In this document: one piece after another, positions 50,973 to 54,382 of the stretch
Numbering within the stretch: the first letter of the stretch is position 1
Layout: every line of letters begins with the position of its first letter
Origin: Candidatus Poseidoniaceae archaeon
GTDB taxonomy: Archaea; Thermoplasmatota; Poseidoniia; Poseidoniales; Poseidoniaceae
Direction of reading: 5' to 3'
Length of the DNA: 54,382 nucleotides
Assembly: GCA_949372655.1 (NCBI GenBank)
Contig: CASIAI010000007.1
Coordinates: 1 to 54,382, forward strand
The notes under the pieces: model-generated
Told to the model about the DNA's origin: nothing
What the model saw: only the letters and a program-made list of their open reading frames with translations
The model's database searches: none
Translations under genes and position numbers: made by a program

Positions 50973-52063
50973 GACTTTAATGCCTCTACTAATGTCTCAA
51001 CCGGTTGATTCCAAGAAAGGTTTTGCTCAGCAAATAGCCTTGCAGACTTTGCCATCTTTGCTAAATTAGTCGAATCTAAGCTTTTCATCCATTTGATGCC
51101 ATCATCATGGAAATCATATTGCTCAACCAGTTTTATCCAATCCATACTCTGATTTCCTGAAAACCTATGCCCGGTATGATTTATTCCAAAAATGAGCATC
51201 CCTGATGCTGCATATTCGCTTCTCTTTAGTGGACTTGCTATTGACCATAATTTAGTATCGGGCATGGGGAGTAATCCAATATGAGATTTAGATAATATCT
51301 CAGCCACTTTTTTCTGTTCTAAGTTAGATTGAACTTCTATGTAATCATGTATTTGACCTAATTCTTCGAGTTGTGAATAGCAATCCCCTTCGCCAATCAA
51401 GTGTAATTTTATCTTTAGCCCAGATTGAATTACCTTAGTGGCTAACATGGGTAGGGCCAGTATTCCACGATGTTTGTCTAGTCTACCATGATAAACCATA
51501 GTCAGGATATCGTCTTTAGCACCTAAACAAAATAATTCCAAATCAACTCCAGCCGGAAGAATCTGAATTTTCTTTGAGAGAGTATTTGTTTTTGTATTAA
51601 CTAGTTTTTTGTGCGATTCAGAAACTGTAAAGCCTACTGCGGAATTACTCTTATCGACTCTTTTCCAACTCTTTTTCCATACTGGCCATTGAAGAAGTGA
51701 GAGAATTCCGGGGTCTGCTGGAGGGCTTCTATCCATCAAAACCCAAGGTATTTTCTTTTTTTCCAGTTCACCATGAATATGAATTAAAAGCCGCCAATCT
51801 ACGATTGCCACTGTTTCTTCTTCAAGGTCTTTTTTCTGAATCCATTTTTTCATTTCTTTAGATAATTTACGACTTTGGAGACCTGGAATCGAACTCAAGG
51901 AAAAGCCAGTATGTTGCCACTTCTTTTCAGAATGACTTCCTTGTTCATCTGGATTTAGGATATGTACATGATGGCCTTGTTCAATTATTCCATTGGCTAA
52001 GGCTGATTGAGTAGTAGAGCAAAAGTTATCAAATCTACGTCCGGTGAACCATAAAACATTCAT
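50960..52063 (-). CDS. Glycosyltransferase family 4-like (GT-B)
   Basis: A 367-residue GT-B protein. The N-terminus is VLWFTGRRFDNFCSTTQSAL, and the nucleotide-binding C-lobe contains MVYHGRLDKHRGILALP, IKLHLIGEGDCYSQLEEL, SHIGLLPMPDTKLWSIASP and KRSEYAASGMLIFG. The E-x7-E motif is weaker than in its two neighbours, so its donor specificity may differ. The start is 11 bases downstream of the epimerase stop, on the same strand, so these form an operon with the GT4 gene beyond. It likely adds one sugar to a surface glycan. Confidence 0.85.
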   Translation of the reverse strand: MNVLWFTGRRFDNFCSTTQSALANGIIEQGHHVHILNPDEQGSHSEKKWQHTGFSLSSIPGLQSRKLSKEMKKWIQKKDLEEETVAIVDWRLLIHIHGELEKKKIPWVLMDRSPPADPGILSLLQWPVWKKSWKRVDKSNSAVGFTVSESHKKLVNTKTNTLSKKIQILPAGVDLELFCLGAKDDILTMVYHGRLDKHRGILALPMLATKVIQSGLKIKLHLIGEGDCYSQLEELGQIHDYIEVQSNLEQKKVAEILSKSHIGLLPMPDTKLWSIASPLKRSEYAASGMLIFGINHTGHRFSGNQSMDWIKLVEQYDFHDDGIKWMKSLDSTNLAKMAKSARLFAEQNLSWNQPVETLVEALKSQLN

Positions 52064-52074
52064 TGAAAAACCCC

Positions 52075-53001
52075 CTAATCATTGATCTCGTTCCTAACTA
52101 ATTCTTCGAGCCCTTGAGATAATTCTACTGATGGACTCCAATCAAGGGCTTTAGATATTTCAGAAATATCCGCGTATGAGTGCGTTATATCTCCTGCCCT
52201 AGACGGTTCAAAATTAGGTTTGATTATTTCGAAACTAGGTAACTTCTCTTTCATCATTTTATTAATCAAGTCAATTAAATCTAAAATCGAGGTCTTGGAT
52301 TGTGATGCTACATTATAGGCATGAGTTTGTACAACTTTCCAATCGCATTCAATTAAAGCTTCAATCACTCTAACCACATCTTGGACATGAATAAAATCTC
52401 GACTTTGAAGTCCATCACCGAGAATTGTAGGGTTTTGACCACTAGTCATCAGTTCAATGAATTTGGGGATTACTGCGGAATAAGCACCATCAGTGCTCTG
52501 TCCAACACCATATACATTGAAAAAACGTAATGCAACTGCCTCCATACCGTTTTCTCGTGCCAATTTAATCTGTGCCTCATTATCCCATTTTGATTGTGCA
52601 TAAGGTGAGAGACATTGTCCTGCTGATTTTTCTTTCAATGGTAAATCCTCCACCTGACCGTAAACTGCTGCACTAGAAGCCATTATCAACCTCTTAATAC
52701 CGAATTTTTCGGCTGCATCAATAATGTTCTGAGTGCCTTGTACATTTATTTCAAGCGTTTTTTGCGGGAGTTCAACCGACAAAGGCACTGAAACTTGAGC
52801 GGCTAAGTGAATTATTGCATCGCATTTTTCAACAGCTTGTTCAACTAGTTGTTTATCCCTGATATCACCGAGGATTTGTTCGATTCCGTCATTTTTAGAA
52901 GAATTAATATCTAAATTAATAACCTTGAATTTCTGCTTCAATTTACCAATGACATTGGAACCGATAAAGCCAGAACCTCCAGTAACTAGAATTGTATTCA
53001 T
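52075..53001 (-). CDS. NAD-dependent sugar epimerase/dehydratase (extended SDR)
   Basis: A 308-residue nucleotide-sugar enzyme of the extended short-chain dehydrogenase family. The NAD site is ILVTGGSGFIGSNVIGKL, the catalytic Tyr-Lys pair is SPYAQSKW, and the Ser sits in MASSAAVYGQ. Later features are VALRFFNVYGVGQ and GDGLQSRDFIHVQDVVRVI. It most resembles UDP-glucose/GlcNAc 4-epimerases, but the dehydratase-like members cannot be excluded. It supplies activated sugar to the flanking glycosyltransferases; gaps to these are 11 and 4 bases. Confidence 0.92.
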   Translation of the reverse strand: MNTILVTGGSGFIGSNVIGKLKQKFKVINLDINSSKNDGIEQILGDIRDKQLVEQAVEKCDAIIHLAAQVSVPLSVELPQKTLEINVQGTQNIIDAAEKFGIKRLIMASSAAVYGQVEDLPLKEKSAGQCLSPYAQSKWDNEAQIKLARENGMEAVALRFFNVYGVGQSTDGAYSAVIPKFIELMTSGQNPTILGDGLQSRDFIHVQDVVRVIEALIECDWKVVQTHAYNVASQSKTSILDLIDLINKMMKEKLPSFEIIKPNFEPSRAGDITHSYADISEISKALDWSPSVELSQGLEELVRNEIND

Positions 53002-53005
53002 TGAT

Positions 53006-54382
53006 TCACTTCTCCATTTTTGCTATCTCATAAGCGTCTAAAGAATTCTTAACCACTATATCCCATGTCCGGTTTTGTTCAATCCATAGTTTCGCTGAAT
53101 TACCTAATGAACTTGTTAAGTCTTCATCTTGAATGCACTTTTCTATTGCCTCAACAAGTGATTCTAAATTATCGGGAGAATAGAGTAACCCAGTCTCTCC
53201 ATGCTGGATTATTTCTTCAAGTGCTGGAAGCTTCGATGCAATAACCGCTTTACCCATTGCCATCGCTTCAAAGGGTTTGAGAGGAGTCACCAAGTTTGTG
53301 ACTCTTGATTCTGGACGACTGACGATGAATACATCGATTAAATCGTAAAAAACCGCTACTTCTTCATGGGGAACTGGGCCCATTATAGTCGATTTATCGG
53401 ATATACCTAATTTCTTGGATAATGCTCTAAGTTCACTTTGACCATTCTCTCCTGTTAATACGAAAAGGCGGACGTCATGACCTTTATCACATAACATAGA
53501 TACTGCCTTTGCAGTTAAATCAACGCCTTCCATTTCTCTAAGTGAGCCTATGTAGCCGATGACCTTGGTTGATTTTGAACAACTAAGAGATTTAACTGCG
53601 GCCTCTAAACTAGATGAATGCGAATTATTTTCAGCCATACCACTCTTGACAGCATTAGTAACTACTGTGATTTTCTCTGGACTTACTCCTCTAGAAATAG
53701 CCTCTTTCTTGAGAGTCTCACTTATGCAAATTACCGAGTCCGCTTTTCGTAAAACTTTGGTTTCAAACTTTTGAAAACGGCGATAGGCAGGTCCATTTCT
53801 GAGCCATCTTCCATTGGCTACTGCAGTTTCCTCCCACATACCACGCATCTCGTAAACGAAGGGGAGTCCTAGTGTTCTAGCTGCTTTAAGAGCGGGTAAT
53901 CCGACTCTATAAGGCGTATGAGCATGGATAATTTCAGACTCATTTTGTTTAGCAACTTCAATAATTCTCTTAGTGAAATATTTGATTAAGATTTTTTCTT
54001 CGATAACTTTCCAGCCGATTCTAAAAAAGTGCCTTATTGCTCGTCCTAGTTTGAAAAAACCATAATAAAAGAAATCATAGACTCTTAATAAAATAAATTT
54101 TTTATCTTCATTATTACTTGTATTAGAAAGTGATTGAGTATTTAGGGTTCTGGTGAAGAATTTAACTAACTTATGAGAAAATTTACGGTTCTCTTTCCTT
54201 GAAGGGTGTAAAGTACGCAAGTACTGCACTCCATTTTGATTATATTCTTCAACCATAGAATCTCTATCTGGATACCAAGGTGAACTAAGTGCTAAACATT
54301 CTATCGCTTCTAATTGGTTTTGATTCTCTAAAATCATTTGAGTTCTTACAGCATAACCATTCACATCTGGAGGACTATTTGC
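53006..54382 (-). CDS. Glycosyltransferase family 4 (5' end cut by window)
   Basis: The frame stays open past the first GTG (54364) to the window edge, reading ANSPPDVNGYAVRTQ, the typical first loop of GT4 enzymes, so the true start is outside. The middle has HAHTPYRVGLPALKAARTLG and VYEMRGMWEE. The C-lobe contains KVIGYIGSLREMEGVDLTAK, VPHEEVAVFYDLIDVFIVSR and PLKPFEAMAMGKAVIASKLP, with the E-x7-E motif shifted to the KPFEAMAMGK form. It is a sugar transferase of GT-B fold, cotranscribed with the epimerase. The donor is unknown. Confidence 0.88.
   Translation of the reverse strand, partial: ANSPPDVNGYAVRTQMILENQNQLEAIECLALSSPWYPDRDSMVEEYNQNGVQYLRTLHPSRKENRKFSHKLVKFFTRTLNTQSLSNTSNNEDKKFILLRVYDFFYYGFFKLGRAIRHFFRIGWKVIEEKILIKYFTKRIIEVAKQNESEIIHAHTPYRVGLPALKAARTLGLPFVYEMRGMWEETAVANGRWLRNGPAYRRFQKFETKVLRKADSVICISETLKKEAISRGVSPEKITVVTNAVKSGMAENNSHSSSLEAAVKSLSCSKSTKVIGYIGSLREMEGVDLTAKAVSMLCDKGHDVRLFVLTGENGQSELRALSKKLGISDKSTIMGPVPHEEVAVFYDLIDVFIVSRPESRVTNLVTPLKPFEAMAMGKAVIASKLPALEEIIQHGETGLLYSPDNLESLVEAIEKCIQDEDLTSSLGNSAKLWIEQNRTWDIVVKNSLDAYEIAKMEK

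Overview
The window looks like a chromosome segment of a planktonic marine euryarchaeon of the Thermoplasmatota, most likely Marine Group II (Poseidoniales). This is inferred from gene content, not from a marker-gene tree. Archaeal features are a Sec61-beta translocon subunit, a FEN1 flap endonuclease with a PCNA box, a TrmG10-type tRNA methyltransferase, type II methionine aminopeptidase, an Lrp-like regulator, a class III-signal-peptide pilin, TATA-type promoters and CCA-encoding tRNA genes. Beside them are bacterial-looking genes (homodimeric pyruvate dehydrogenase E1, RibD, CutA, BioY, an SPFH/ribbon-helix-helix pair). DNA is AT-rich, spacers are short and many starts overlap the preceding stop (ATGA, GTGA, TAATG). 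An aa3-type cytochrome oxidase operon indicates aerobic respiration.

Layout. 1-4.9 kb: 3' end of a surface protein, a Xer-type recombinase, a histone-H1-like HhH protein, Sec61-beta and unknowns. 5-12.6 kb: a membrane protein, an RNA m5C methyltransferase, an exported protein, an Lrp regulator, a membrane-anchored subtilisin and a DUF1737 protein. 12.7-22.3 kb: an orphan DNA methyltransferase, CutA, AceE, a 59-residue Hc1-like protein, a GT-C-like membrane protein, a family III CoA-transferase, FEN1, TrmG10 and a YkgJ-type protein. 22.4-26.9 kb: tRNA-Arg(UCG), RibD and partner, a lipid-kinase-like protein, a lipoprotein and tRNA-Ser(UGA). 27-33.6 kb: the minus-strand operon coxII-coxI-coxIII-coxIV-sco, with unusual added domains in three subunits. 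33.7-46.8 kb: DUF167/Toprim pair, a double gamma-glutamylcyclotransferase, the SPFH/RHH/DUF4190 group with a palindromic candidate operator, BioY, a NodB-type deacetylase, a GNAT, a zinc-ribbon protein, a Upf1-like helicase, an RDD protein, a PSGP-repeat protein, Sua5 and Map. 46.8-48.7 kb: a structured noncoding stretch, an archaeal pilin, and a lipoprotein whose C-terminal third is a near-perfect copy of the pilin's exposed domain. 48.7-54.4 kb: a glycan cluster (GT2, three GT4 enzymes, one sugar epimerase).

The most unusual element is the pilin/lipoprotein pair. A 323-bp segment (47339-47661) recurs at 48316-48638 with only three differences, in frame, fused to an unrelated lipoprotein N-terminus. 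This implies very recent copying or gene conversion and suggests either a passenger-domain donor/recipient system or a membrane-anchored protein displaying the pilin ectodomain. Also notable are two H1-like nucleoid protein genes, a Sco copper chaperone split by a duplicated domain, a CxCHG domain fused to cytochrome oxidase subunit I, and a compensated double frameshift inside a coding microsatellite.
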